From an uncultured Eubacterium sp. (GTDB lineage Bacteria > Bacillota > Clostridia > Oscillospirales > Acutalibacteraceae): a stretch of DNA of 64,000 bases. The number at the start of each line of letters is the position of its first letter. Position 1 is the stretch's first letter. Below, one piece after another: positions 6,291 to 14,825 of the stretch. Both the position numbers and the translations under genes were made by a program. The notes beneath the pieces are model-generated. The model saw nothing but the letters and a program-made list of their open reading frames with translations, was not told where the DNA came from and did not search any database. The stretch is from the NCBI GenBank assembly GCA_905233545.1, contig CAJOEV010000004.1, positions 1 to 64,000 on the forward strand, given 5' to 3'.

Positions 6291-8429
6291 ATGAAAACCA
6301 TATTCAATATATACAAACGGGATATAAAAAAGATATTTACAAATGCTATGGCAATTATTCTTGCCGTTGGTATTGCGGTAATTCCCTCCCTCTATGCCTG
6401 GTTTAATATTTTCGCTAACTGGGACCCATACGGCTCAACGGGCAATATGCAGGTTGCAGTAATTATTGAAGATACGGGCTATACCTTCAAAACAGTTGAG
6501 ATTAATGTCGGTGAGAAAATTGAGGAAAGCCTTAAAGGAAACGATTTGATAGACTGGCAGTTTGTTTCTAAAAAAGAAGCTATAAGCGGTATTGAATCGG
6601 GTAAATACTATGCAGGAATCGAAATACCTAAGGGCTTTTCAAAATCACTTACAAGTATTGCTACAGATGACTTCAAGCAACCTCAGATTACATATTACGC
6701 AAACGAAAAGAAAAACGCTATAGCTACAAAAATCACTGATAAGGTTGTTCAGACCATACAGCAGGAGGTTAACGAATCGTTTGTAACAACGGTTATTGAT
6801 GTTGTTGCTTCGCTTATGGATTTTGTTGCCGACGCTACTAAAAGCGGCGCTATGGACAGCTTCAGCGATCTTGAGGGGAAGCTAAAAGAAGCAAGCGGTT
6901 CTATTCTGAATATTCAGCGCACGGTTGACGGCTTTGATGATGTTCTTAAGAGTTCAAAAGATTTGACGGGTATTATCGACAGCAACGAGCTGAAAAGAGT
7001 TGCGGATTCTTCCGACGAGCTTGTTAAAAGCGGAAAGGAGCTCGCTGAGCTGCTTGAAAAAAGCGTTAACAGCATAACATCGTCAATCGATGATTCTCTT
7101 GTTGCTGTTTCAGACGGTATAGACGATACAGCTAAGTTAGTCGACTCTGCAAGCAAAAGCCAAGCTGTTCAGGATGCGGATAAAAAGCTTTCCGAGGCGC
7201 AGGCAAAACTGTTAAAATACAAAACAGTTCTTGAAACAATCGACAGCGCGCTGAAAAATGTTCAGGGCTTTCTTCCCAATAAGGTTTCTGCGCTTGACAA
7301 GCTGATTACAAAAACGGAATCAAATATTTCAAAAATCAGTAAAATCGATTCTGCAATCACAAAGATTGAGGGCAAACCTGCAAAGGCAGAGGCAGAGAAA
7401 ATCATAACAGATATGAAAGCTGTTTCCAATGAAGCCTCCGCTATGCAGAGCTCATATAAGAAAAATATTCAGCCCATTATTGATAGAAATCTTACAGCAC
7501 TAATTGACGCATTAAGTGTAACGGGCGATTTGATTGCAGACCTCAGCGGTGATATGCCCGAGCTTAAAAAAGCAGCAAGCGGTCTTACAACTCTTGCGGA
7601 CGGGGCCTCTGAACTTGTTGCTGCAATCGACGGAATGCTTGACGATATCAGAAAGGAGCTTGATTCTCTTGCAAAGAAAATTGCAGGTCTCGGCGACAGC
7701 GAGCTCTTAAACACTCTTAAAAATATGGCAAGCACTAATTCCGAACAGATGGGCGCTTTTCTCGCCTGTCCCGTGCTTGTTGAAACCGATAAGATTTACG
7801 GCATTGAGAATTACGGCTCTGCTATGGCACCGTTTTATACAACTCTTGCTGTATGGGTCGGCTCAATGATTCTGATTGCCGTGCTCAAAACCTCTGTGAA
7901 AAAGAAAAAGGAGCTTGGTAATAAAGTTAAACCGCTGCATGAATACTTTGGCAGAATGCTCACCTTCATAACCTTTGCGGTTTGTCAGGCGCTTATCATC
8001 TGCCTCGGCGATTTGTATTTTCTTAAAATACAGTGTTATCATCCGATATTGTTCCTGATAGCGGGAACATTTGCCGCCTTTGTATTCTCGATACTGATTT
8101 ATTCGCTTACATACACATTCGGTGATATAGGAAAGTCAATAGGCATTATACTTCTTGTTATTCAGATTGGCGGCTCGGGAGGAACCTTCCCGATAGATGT
8201 ATGTCCGAGCTTCTTCCGCGCACTGCACCCATATCTTCCGTTTACATTTGTAGTCAACGCAATGCGTGAATGCGTATGCGGAACCTACAGCAACGATTTC
8301 TGGATTGATTTGCTTAAACTGTCGGCTTACCTTTTAGTTGCACTTGCTGTAGGACTTGGAATTAAGGTATTGGTTAAAAAGCCTATTCGTTTCTTTGAAA
8401 AGCAAGTTGAAAAGACCGATTTATTCTGA
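6291..8429 (+). CDS. YhgE/Pip-domain membrane protein
   Basis: 712 residues with the YhgE/Pip layout. One N-terminal transmembrane helix ends in SLYAWFNIFANWDPYG. A long extracytoplasmic coiled-coil-rich region runs to about 500, and at least five C-terminal helices follow, with the GGSGGTFPID...LHPYLPFTFVVNAMRE segment typical of the family. Relatives include phage infection protein Pip and the type VII secretion component EsaA/YueB, so a cell-surface or secretion role is likely. It is cotranscribed with the small membrane protein before it, and a broken ion-channel gene follows directly. Confidence 0.88.
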   Translation: MKTIFNIYKRDIKKIFTNAMAIILAVGIAVIPSLYAWFNIFANWDPYGSTGNMQVAVIIEDTGYTFKTVEINVGEKIEESLKGNDLIDWQFVSKKEAISGIESGKYYAGIEIPKGFSKSLTSIATDDFKQPQITYYANEKKNAIATKITDKVVQTIQQEVNESFVTTVIDVVASLMDFVADATKSGAMDSFSDLEGKLKEASGSILNIQRTVDGFDDVLKSSKDLTGIIDSNELKRVADSSDELVKSGKELAELLEKSVNSITSSIDDSLVAVSDGIDDTAKLVDSASKSQAVQDADKKLSEAQAKLLKYKTVLETIDSALKNVQGFLPNKVSALDKLITKTESNISKISKIDSAITKIEGKPAKAEAEKIITDMKAVSNEASAMQSSYKKNIQPIIDRNLTALIDALSVTGDLIADLSGDMPELKKAASGLTTLADGASELVAAIDGMLDDIRKELDSLAKKIAGLGDSELLNTLKNMASTNSEQMGAFLACPVLVETDKIYGIENYGSAMAPFYTTLAVWVGSMILIAVLKTSVKKKKELGNKVKPLHEYFGRMLTFITFAVCQALIICLGDLYFLKIQCYHPILFLIAGTFAAFVFSILIYSLTYTFGDIGKSIGIILLVIQIGGSGGTFPIDVCPSFFRALHPYLPFTFVVNAMRECVCGTYSNDFWIDLLKLSAYLLVALAVGLGIKVLVKKPIRFFEKQVEKTDLF

Positions 8430-8432
8430 TAA

Positions 8433-8740
8433 AAAATCAACAATCTGCCCGATGCACTCTGGTATACTTTTGTTTCTTCAACCTCTATAGGCTTCGGCGA
8501 TATCTGTGTTCAGACTCATATAGGAAGAATAATAACAGTTTTAATAACTATATATGAATTGTTATCACCGCAACGATTACTGGCGTTATTCTGACTTTCT
8601 ATATTGAATATATCAAGGTTAAGGAAAAGGATAATATGGATGCTTTTCATGAAGAGCTTGAAAATCTGCCTAATCTTTCAGGCGAGGAGTTAAAACGCCT
8701 GTCCGAAAGAATAAAAGAAATGAAAAATGATAATGATTAA
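8433..8740 (+). pseudogene. Two-TM potassium channel remnant, truncated and frameshifted
   Basis: From 8439 one frame reads LPDALWYTFVSSTSIGFGD, the pore helix and selectivity filter (T-S-I-G-F-G-D) of the Ion_trans_2 family, followed by HIGRIITVLITIYE. After about 8553 the match continues in another frame as the outer helix (ITATITGVILTFYIEYIKV) and a charged tail ending at TAA 8738. The reading frame changes by one missing base. The first helix is absent, because the remnant starts 3 nt after the yhgE stop. It is not functional as a channel. Confidence 0.8.
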
Positions 8741-8759
8741 AACACAATATTAACCTATA

Positions 8760-8792
8760 ATAACCATCGGCTAAGTCGGTGGTTATTTTTTA
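8760..8792 (+). terminator. Terminator after the channel remnant
   Basis: A 12-bp stem (8760-8771 with 8775-8786, including two G-T pairs), 3-nt loop and T-run. Confidence 0.85.
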
Positions 8793-8833
8793 TTCTGAAC
8801 CTTGTTAAAAATTTTTTCAAAAAACTTTTCGGG

Positions 8834-8866
8834 TTTAATCTTCGTTTAATCATATCGGTTTATGAT
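8834..8866 (+). promoter_or_regulatory. Direct-repeat operator and -10 before the Gln/Ser-rich protein gene
   Basis: TTTAATC occurs at 8834-8840 and again at 8845-8851, an 11-bp period (one helical turn) typical of OmpR/PhoB-family response-regulator sites. TATGAT (8861-8866) is a plausible -10. No regulator gene lies nearby. Confidence 0.45.
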
Positions 8867-8910
8867 GAGGTCAATCTCGAAAGAGAAATAAACTATATGG
8901 AGAAAGAATT

Positions 8911-9567
8911 ATGAAAAAATCAATTAAAAACACCATTATGATTGGTATGGCGGCAGTTCTTATCGGAACAAGCGCTGTTACGATAAGCTACGCACAAAAC
9001 GGAAGAGGCACACAAATGATGCCCATGCAATCGCAATCCGAACAATTCGACGGACAATTTCAAAACGGACAGTTCGGTGACTTCAAACAAGACGGCAATT
9101 TCCAAAACGGCAAAAACTTCAAACAAAATCAGATGCCGGGCAATCAGCAGGGCGACAGCAACAGCACCCAGCAACCGCAAGCACCGGGCAGTCAGCAGGG
9201 CGACAGCAACAGCTCTCAGCAGCCGCAGGCACCAAGCGATTCAAATGACAGCAACTCAAACAGCAATTCTCAGAAATCGCAAAGCTCAAACAGCGACAAT
9301 TCAAAATCCGATTCATCATCAACAAACACCTCACTGAGCATTGAATCACTTGCAGCGGATGACGCAGAAAGCCAAAACACAGCTCAGCAAAATTTTCCGT
9401 CAAAAGGATTCAAAAACAGAAACGGCGGAATTATCTCAGCACTTTGCTATATGTTTGCGGCACTTCAAATAGCAATACTGCTTGCAATGATTGCATATCT
9501 CATTATTTCAAAAATGAACCGAATCAGCTTTAACGAAGTTCTTGCAAATATGAGAAAGAAGCAATAA
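8911..9567 (+). CDS. Secreted, membrane-anchored Gln/Asn/Ser-rich protein
   Basis: 218 residues. The signal peptide is at 1-29 (basic start, hydrophobic GMAAVLIGTSAVTISYA). Residues 30-160 are low complexity: FDGQFQNGQFGDF-type Q/N/F repeats, a twice-repeated GSQQGDSNS..QQPQAP block, then a Ser/Asn/Asp run. A C-terminal helix (about 175-200) and short basic tail anchor it. GGAGAAAG precedes the ATG. No catalytic domain is seen; a surface spacer or stress-induced envelope protein is plausible. Confidence 0.75.
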   Translation: MKKSIKNTIMIGMAAVLIGTSAVTISYAQNGRGTQMMPMQSQSEQFDGQFQNGQFGDFKQDGNFQNGKNFKQNQMPGNQQGDSNSTQQPQAPGSQQGDSNSSQQPQAPSDSNDSNSNSNSQKSQSSNSDNSKSDSSSTNTSLSIESLAADDAESQNTAQQNFPSKGFKNRNGGIISALCYMFAALQIAILLAMIAYLIISKMNRISFNEVLANMRKKQ

Positions 9568-9586
9568 AAAATTTGCTCCAATAAAT

Positions 9587-9621
9587 CGAAAAAGCAACCG
9601 CCTTTAGGTTGCTTTTTCGAT
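9587..9621. terminator. Bidirectional terminator
   Basis: TCGAAAAAGCAACC pairs with GGTTGCTTTTTCGA around a short loop. A- and T-runs on the two sides let it serve both convergent genes. Confidence 0.85.
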
Positions 9622-9632
9622 ATCACAGAATA

Positions 9633-10202
9633 TTATTTTATCTGTGTAAGCGTATTCTTTTTTACAACAAAGGCGTGGTTTGCCTTTTCAATCAGCAAGG
9701 CATCATTTTCGGGAGAATCGGTGTAGAAATTCTCAATCGGAATATCGCCGTATTCCTCCTCGTACGCCTTGATTTTATTTTCGCGAATATTTACAAAAAG
9801 GATTTTGCCCGTTTCTCTGTCCACTCTGGATGTCAGATGATGTCTTATTCCGAGTCGGCGGCAGATTTCTTCAATATTAAAATCGGGTGAAGCGGTGATT
9901 ATCAAATCGTCATCCGAGCGCAGTTCCTTATAAAGCGGTTTGATTTTCTTTTCATGCTTATCCCAGAAAACTTTCGGGTCATTTTCAAAGTCAAACACGC
10001 GAAGCGCGTCCTTTTCCACAATCGGAACATAGTGCTCAATAACCTCGGTCAGCGAAACATCGCCCTTTTTATATCGCGCAAACGCTTTTAAAATCGTGAG
10101 CAGATTTTTAATCAGCCACGGCTTGCGAACAATGTAAAAAAAGAACAAATCAAGCGTGCTTTCGCCATCGTATATTGTGTTGTCAAAATCAAATACATTC
10201 AT
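9633..10202 (-). CDS. HAD-superfamily hydrolase, subfamily IB (PSPase-like)
   Basis: 189 residues from MNVFDFDNTIYDGES, where the nucleophile motif DxDNT (D5 and D7) starts the domain as expected. The in-frame extension upstream (to 10250) is not family-like and has no ribosome-binding site, so it was dropped. Motif II is ITASPD near residue 95 and motif IV is YTDSPEND near 165. This is the SerB-like/RHP IB group that dephosphorylates small molecules or lipids. A single-gene unit convergent with the gene to its left. Confidence 0.8.
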   Translation of the reverse strand: MNVFDFDNTIYDGESTLDLFFFYIVRKPWLIKNLLTILKAFARYKKGDVSLTEVIEHYVPIVEKDALRVFDFENDPKVFWDKHEKKIKPLYKELRSDDDLIITASPDFNIEEICRRLGIRHHLTSRVDRETGKILFVNIRENKIKAYEEEYGDIPIENFYTDSPENDALLIEKANHAFVVKKNTLTQIK

Positions 10203-10279
10203 AGGCATTACATACAAACAAAAATAATGTTGGATTTTTTGCAAGTTCATTATAACAAGTTAAAAAAAGGCAGTCAATA

Positions 10280-10322
10280 AAAACAAAAACAGGCGCACAT
10301 TTAATCAAAGTGCGCCATTTTT
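10280..10322 (-). terminator. Terminator of the phosphorylase-like gene
   Basis: GGCGCAC (10292-10298) pairs with GTGCGCC (10310-10316). On the minus strand TGTTTTTG follows. Confidence 0.8.
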
Positions 10323-10333
10323 GTGTTGCGTTA

Positions 10334-11092
10334 TTAATAAGGAAGATGGTTTTCAAAAAGATATTTCGCAAAACGCGAGCTTGTGTATGCCGCAAATTTC
10401 TGATACTTATCACTTTTCTCGGCGTCCGCATAATCGCAGATGCTTTTAATAACTATTGCCTTGGGCTTGGGCTCAGTTGAATTTTGCGCCGCATAAAAAA
10501 CGCTGTAGGATTCCATATCAAGACCAACTGTTTTCGGGAACAAAGAATGAATCTGCTTGCTTACAACATCACGGTTTGCAACAACGCTGTTACCGCAAGC
10601 CATAGGTCCTATATGAACAAAAAACTCGTTATCGGGATTCTTTTTTATTGAATAAATAATTTCAAGAATATCGCTGTCCATATGAATTGCAACGGGTCTC
10701 GGAAGAAAACCGATATCACCGAATGTAATCTCAGCATTATCGGCATTCACAAACTTTCCCGAAGCATAGTTCCATATAACATCGGGAACTATAACATCAC
10801 CGTAAATTTGTTCTGCGCCGATTCCTGCGGCAATTCCTGTCATAATAATATATCGGGGTCTGAATCTATTGATAATCTTTGATGCAAGATGCGAAGCCGC
10901 CGTCATACCCATTTCTTTTTGCTTTGCGGTTATAACACGCCTTTGTTTTCCGTCCTTAACGAATGTTGCTTCATAATAAACCTGATTATCATCATCCTGC
11001 TTAATATCTCGCCAGGAATCATAAAGACTTTTAACGCTCTCGTCCTCAATATCAACAGCCGTAACTATCGCAACATCGTATATGTAATCCAT
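10334..11092 (-). CDS. Nucleoside phosphorylase-superfamily protein (MTAN/PNP-like)
   Basis: 252 residues from ATG 11092, chosen because GGGGTGAG lies just upstream. YDVAIVTAV begins the PNP_UDP fold, MTGIAAGI is the phosphate/ribose glycine loop and GLDMESYSVFYAA (near 195) is the MTAN/PNP signature with the ribose-binding Met-Glu. Asp in KSICDYAD near 225 would be the catalytic acid. Length and internal insertions differ from housekeeping MTAN (about 230). It resembles the stand-alone phosphorylase domains found in nucleotide-signalling or conflict systems; the substrate is unknown. Confidence 0.8.
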   Translation of the reverse strand: MDYIYDVAIVTAVDIEDESVKSLYDSWRDIKQDDDNQVYYEATFVKDGKQRRVITAKQKEMGMTAASHLASKIINRFRPRYIIMTGIAAGIGAEQIYGDVIVPDVIWNYASGKFVNADNAEITFGDIGFLPRPVAIHMDSDILEIIYSIKKNPDNEFFVHIGPMACGNSVVANRDVVSKQIHSLFPKTVGLDMESYSVFYAAQNSTEPKPKAIVIKSICDYADAEKSDKYQKFAAYTSSRFAKYLFENHLPY

Positions 11093-11295
11093 CACGCTCA
11101 CCCCATTTCATCATAAAAGAATTTTAACATACCCCGAATCCTTTTGCAACGAAAAACTTGTATTCTGCTTCTAGGACAGAAATAAAGCGGGCAGGTCGAC
11201 TCTTAATTGTATTATACTCGAACCGCATCGGAGGAGAAAAGCCTACAACCCATCGAACAACGGTGAGCAAGAGCATTTACCGCCCTTTGGGCGGC

Positions 11296-11408
11296 GCGCC
11301 TACTGTAGGACTCTCCTCTCAACTATCGAAAGGTCCACTGGCACTTTCTCCCAAATTTTTCCAGCAGCGAGCTGCACGAAAATTTGGAGTTTCGTTTCTC
11401 GTCCTACA
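11296..11408 (-). repeat. tRNA-3'-end-associated foldable module E1
   Basis: On the minus strand the order is TGTAGGAC (complement of 11401-11408), about 90 nt of insert, GTCCTACA (complement of 11304-11311), then the rest of the tRNA-Asn acceptor strand (to 11296). The outer 8-bp stem reproduces the tRNA-Asn T stem. Inside, CCAAATTTT/AAAATTTGG arms flank the core GTGCAGCTCGCTGCTG (complement of 11362-11377), which recurs exactly at 19699-19714 beside tRNA-Pro. Confidence 0.6.
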
Positions 11409-11422
11409 TCCGGCGCGCAAAA

Positions 11423-11450
11423 TGAAAAACCGTCCTTTTGGACGGTTTCT
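11423..11450 (-). terminator. Terminator of tRNA-Asn
   Basis: AAACCGTCC and GGACGGTTT stem with a 4-nt loop and T-rich tail, beginning 9 nt after the tRNA 3' end on the minus strand. Confidence 0.75.
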
Positions 11451-11458
11451 CATTTTGG

Positions 11459-11531
11459 CGCCTACTGTAGGACTCGAACCTACGACCCTGCGGTTAACAG
11501 CCGCATGCTCTACCAACTGAGCTAAGTAGGC
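11459..11531 (-). tRNA. tRNA-Asn (GTT)
   Basis: 73 nt. Acceptor GCCTACT/AGTAGGC with discriminator G, D arm TTAGCTCAGTTGGTAGAGC, anticodon stem TGCGG/CCGCA around CTGTTAA, T arm GTAGG-TTCGAGT-CCTAC. The anticodon GTT decodes Asn. CCA is not encoded. A promoter lies directly upstream and a terminator downstream. Confidence 0.97.
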
Positions 11532-11554
11532 ATATCGCTCTTTAGTGCTTAAAT

Positions 11555-11583
11555 ATAATAGCAAATTAACAATTCAATGTCAA
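11555..11583 (-). promoter_or_regulatory. Promoter of tRNA-Asn
   Basis: Minus-strand TTGACA (complement of 11578-11583), 17-bp spacer, TATTAT (complement of 11555-11560). Confidence 0.8.
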
Positions 11584-11658
11584 CAACTTTTTTAAAAAAT
11601 TTTTATAGGTTTTATTATAAATAATTTAATATATCACATAATATTAACGGGTGATATT

Positions 11659-11826
11659 ATGAAAAAGAAAAAATATAAGCTCAGCAGAATAAGAGTCGAT
11701 AATCTTCCCTCGTGGTATTCAAATCCAACCGTTCAGGCTAATTCAAAAACCGAAATGGGCGTTCCGATACCCGATGAGGAAAATGTTGAACAATCAAAGG
11801 AATATCAGGAAGAGAATGAATTATAA
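11659..11826 (+). CDS. 55-aa hypothetical protein, basic start and acidic end
   Basis: Small ORF from ATG 11659 with GGGTGAT just upstream. The N-terminus is MKKKKYKLSRIRV, the middle contains LPSWYSNP, and the last 20 residues are rich in Glu. It converges on hemW and the two stop codons overlap in the 6 bases TTATAA (11821-11826). The composition and clear ribosome-binding site suggest a real gene. Function unknown. Confidence 0.6.
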   Translation: MKKKKYKLSRIRVDNLPSWYSNPTVQANSKTEMGVPIPDEENVEQSKEYQEENEL

Positions 11827-12852
11827 TAACTCATTTATTATAGTATTTGAAACAAGCATTCCCTGCGGTGTGAGGGCAATGTTTTCACCGAGGTCTTCAA
11901 CATATCCCATCAAAATAAAGGGCTGATAATCCTTTGTTATCAGTTCTTTTTTTATGCCCTTTGAAAGTCGCAAACCGAGCATTATTCTCTCTTCCCTGCT
12001 GCCGCCTTCACCGTCAAAGATGATGTTGAAATCCTTATCGGTGTAAAATCTTTTGCCCATCCAAAAGGAATGCGCCGAAGCACCGAGTCCGAGATAATTA
12101 TCAAGTTCCCAGTATTTGAGATTGTGTTTGCTCTCATATCCATCTTTTGCAAAATTGCTGATTTCATATTGTTTAAATCCGAGCTGTGCAAGGGTTTCAA
12201 CCGTTTTCAGATACATCTCCGACACCGTTTCTTCGCCCGGAAGTTCAAGGCGGTTTTGCATTTCAAAAAACTTTGTTCCCTCTTCGATTTTGAGCATATA
12301 TGCCGAAATATGCTTAACATTCATTTTATCAATAAAATCAAAGGTTTCATCAAGTGAATCAAGAGTTTGCTTCGGTGTTCCGAGCATCAAATCAAGGCTG
12401 ATGTTTTCAATTCCTGAATTCTTTGCGTCAGAAACCGCCTTTTCAACCTGTGTTTTTCCCGCACTTCTTCCGAGTGCAAAACGCTCTTTGTCAACCGCAC
12501 TCTGCATACCGAGGCTGACTCGGTTAATTCCGTATGATTTATAGAGCTTAAAGCTCTCTTTCAAATCCTTTGAGGGATTGCATTCAATGGTTATTTCGCT
12601 GTTTTCGTCGATTTCATAATGTTTCTTTGCTTCACTTAGAATTTCGCCGATTCGCTCCTCGGGAATTATGCTCGGGGTTCCGCCGCCGAAATAAACGGTG
12701 TCATACTCACCCTCAAAGCAATTCATCTGAGAAATGACCCTGCTGCAATATTCGCGCGCTTCGCTTTCGCAGTATTTTTTGCTGTAAAAATCGCAGTACG
12801 GGCACTTATTTTTGCAAAAAGGGATGTGAATATATAAACCTGCTTTGTTCAT
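11821..12852 (-). CDS. hemW: HemW-like radical SAM protein (heme chaperone family)
   Basis: 343 residues from ATG 12852 (MNKAGLYIHIPFCKNKCPYCD); the upstream ATG at 12870 would put the start inside the AAGGGA ribosome-binding site. CKNKCPYC is the radical SAM CxxxCxxC cluster at about 15-22. FGGGTPS is the SAM-binding glycine motif and the HemN-like helical C-terminus is shortened. HemW binds heme and is distinct from true coproporphyrinogen oxidase HemN. It is a single gene downstream of typA, separated by a palindromic intergenic repeat. Confidence 0.92.
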   Translation of the reverse strand: MNKAGLYIHIPFCKNKCPYCDFYSKKYCESEAREYCSRVISQMNCFEGEYDTVYFGGGTPSIIPEERIGEILSEAKKHYEIDENSEITIECNPSKDLKESFKLYKSYGINRVSLGMQSAVDKERFALGRSAGKTQVEKAVSDAKNSGIENISLDLMLGTPKQTLDSLDETFDFIDKMNVKHISAYMLKIEEGTKFFEMQNRLELPGEETVSEMYLKTVETLAQLGFKQYEISNFAKDGYESKHNLKYWELDNYLGLGASAHSFWMGKRFYTDKDFNIIFDGEGGSREERIMLGLRLSKGIKKELITKDYQPFILMGYVEDLGENIALTPQGMLVSNTIINELL

Positions 12853-12875
12853 AAATTCACATCCCTTCATTATAA

Positions 12876-12980
12876 ATTTAGAATTGAGAGTTGAGAATTT
12901 TGGTTTCTTGCGATCAATTATAAATGCCGACCGCAGGTCTCTAAACTCTTCACTCTTAATTCTTAACTCTTAACTGAAAT
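12876..12980. repeat. Palindromic GAATTAAGAGTT-type intergenic repeat, hemW-typA gap
   Basis: TTTAGAATTGAGAGTTGAGAATTTTGG on the left and a reversed run ACTCTTCACTCTTAATTCTTAACTCT on the right form an imperfect inverted repeat made of short slippage-like words. The core AGAATTTTGGTT also occurs in the repeat on the other side of typA (14826-14945). Confidence 0.6.
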
Positions 12981-12991
12981 AAGCCTGCGGC

Positions 12992-14821
12992 TTATTTCTT
13001 CGCTCTGCTTTCAGCTTTGAGTCTGAGTTCTTTATTGAGTATTGTTTTTCTGAGCCTGATTGAGTTCGGAGTTACCTCCAGAAGCTCGTCATCTGCAAGG
13101 AATTCCATGCTCTGTTCAAGCGAAAGTGTTGTTGGCGGAACAAGCTTGAGCGCTTCGTCCGAACCGCTTGCACGGGTGTTTGTAACATGCTTTTTCTTGC
13201 AGACATTGCAAACAATGTCCTCATCCTTCGCACATTCGCCGACAATCATTCCTTCATATACATCAACACCGGGGCCGACAAAAAGCTTGCCCCTGTCCTG
13301 AGTGTTCCAGAGCCCGTAGCCCGTTGTTGTTCCCGTTTCGTGAACAACAATTGAGCCGCGGCTTCTTGTTTCTATATCGCCCTTGTACGCTTCATAGCCT
13401 GAAAAAAGCTGATTCATTATGCCGTTGCCGTTTGTATCGGTCAAAAACTCGCTTCTGTATCCGATAAGTCCCCTTGACGGAATCTTGATTTCAAGGTGGG
13501 TCATCCCCGTTGAGCGGGTGTCCATATTAACAATCTCGCCCTTTCTTGAGCAGAGCTTTTCCATAACCACGCCGACATATTCTTCGGGGACTTCAATGAT
13601 TGCGGTTTCAATCGGCTCAAGCGTTTCGCCCGTTGACTTATCCTTTTTAAGAATAACCTTCGGACGCGAAACCTGGAATTCATAGTTTTCTCTTCTCATC
13701 GTTTCAATCAGAATTGAAAGATGGAGCTCGCCCCTTCCCGAAACTTTAAAGGTATCCATTGACTCGGTTTCTTCAACCCTCATCGAAACATTGGTTTCAA
13801 CCTCTTTGAACAATCTGTCGCGCAGATTTCGCGAGGTAACATACTTGCCCTCTTTTCCCGCAAACGGAGAATCGTTGACAATGAAATTCATGCTTATGGT
13901 CGGCTCGTCTATTTCAACAAACGGAAGCGCCTCAACATTTTCGGGGTCGCAGGCTGTTTCGCCGATATTCAAATCTTCAACGCCTGCAACACAGACCAAA
14001 TCGCCGAATGAAGCACTCTGACACGCCACTCTTTTAAGCCCCTCAAACTGATAAATCTGAGAGAACTTTATGTTTTCGCGCGCGCCGTCCTGCTTACAGA
14101 GAACATAGGGAGTATTAACCTTAATTGTTCCTCTTTCAACTCTGCCGACGCCGATTCTTCCGACATAATCATCATATTCAAGAGATGAAAAAAGAATCTG
14201 GGCAGGACCTTCAATATCTCCGTCGGGCGACGGAATATATTCAAGAATTGCATCAAGCAACGGGCGCATATTCCCTTCTCTGTCATCGGGATTCAAGCTT
14301 GAATAACCGCCTCTTGCCGAAGCAAAAACAACGGGAAAATCAATCTGGTCATCATCCGCGCCGAGCTCAATGAACAAATCAAGAACTTCATCAACAACCT
14401 CGCTTGGTCTTGCGCCGTCGCGGTCGATTTTATTAACAACAACAAGGGGTGTTTTCTTGAGCGCAAGGGCTTTGCTGAGAACAAAGCGCGTCTGGGGCAT
14501 ACAGCCCTCGAATGCGTCAACAAGAAGCAGAACGCCGTCAACCATGGTTAAAATGCGCTCAACCTCGCCGCCGAAATCGGCATGACCCGGGGTGTCAACA
14601 ATATTAATTTTTGTGTCTTTATAGTGAATTGCCGTGTTTTTGGAAAGAATGGTTATTCCTCTTTCTCTTTCAAGGTCGTTGGAATCCATAACTCTTTCGG
14701 AAACAACCTCATTGTCGCGGAATATTCCGCTTTGATGAAGCATTTCGTCAACAAGGGTTGTTTTTCCGTGGTCAACATGGGCAATTATTGCAATATTTTT
14801 AATATCTTTTCTCTGTGCCAT
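12992..14821 (-). CDS. typA: Ribosome-associated GTPase BipA/TypA
   Basis: 609 residues, the normal TypA length. GTPase motifs are intact: AHVDHGKTTL (G1, about 14-23), RGITI (G2), DTPGHADF (G3) and NKID (G4, about 130). EF-G-like domains III and V follow, with GRGELHLSILIE and RGLIGYR, and the TypA-specific C-terminal domain. TypA is a translational GTPase of the LepA/EF-G group acting in ribosome assembly and stress. Both flanks carry palindromic repeats, suggesting it is a stand-alone transcript. Confidence 0.97.
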   Translation of the reverse strand: MAQRKDIKNIAIIAHVDHGKTTLVDEMLHQSGIFRDNEVVSERVMDSNDLERERGITILSKNTAIHYKDTKINIVDTPGHADFGGEVERILTMVDGVLLLVDAFEGCMPQTRFVLSKALALKKTPLVVVNKIDRDGARPSEVVDEVLDLFIELGADDDQIDFPVVFASARGGYSSLNPDDREGNMRPLLDAILEYIPSPDGDIEGPAQILFSSLEYDDYVGRIGVGRVERGTIKVNTPYVLCKQDGARENIKFSQIYQFEGLKRVACQSASFGDLVCVAGVEDLNIGETACDPENVEALPFVEIDEPTISMNFIVNDSPFAGKEGKYVTSRNLRDRLFKEVETNVSMRVEETESMDTFKVSGRGELHLSILIETMRRENYEFQVSRPKVILKKDKSTGETLEPIETAIIEVPEEYVGVVMEKLCSRKGEIVNMDTRSTGMTHLEIKIPSRGLIGYRSEFLTDTNGNGIMNQLFSGYEAYKGDIETRSRGSIVVHETGTTTGYGLWNTQDRGKLFVGPGVDVYEGMIVGECAKDEDIVCNVCKKKHVTNTRASGSDEALKLVPPTTLSLEQSMEFLADDELLEVTPNSIRLRKTILNKELRLKAESRAKK

Positions 14822-14825
14822 AGTC

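Larger units (their letters stand above)
11093..11458. other. Gene-free stretch holding the tRNA-Asn 3'-end module
   Basis: No convincing ORF is present. From 11274 leftward-facing structure begins: CCGCCCTTTGGGCGG hairpin (about 11280-11294), an 18-bp copy of the tRNA-Asn 3' end (11296-11313), the foldable module (11304-11408) and the tRNA terminator (11423-11450). Nothing is recognised in 11110-11270 apart from AT-rich promoter-like sequence. Confidence 0.6.

Noticed and set aside
9077-9403. Alternative frames in the Gln/Ser-rich gene
   Set aside because: Low-complexity coding DNA opens the other frames; only the 8911-9567 frame has a signal peptide and ribosome-binding site.
11158-11564. 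ORFs across the tRNA-Asn region on both strands
   Set aside because: They read through the tRNA gene and its 3'-end module; their protein sequences are well-known tRNA shadow translations.
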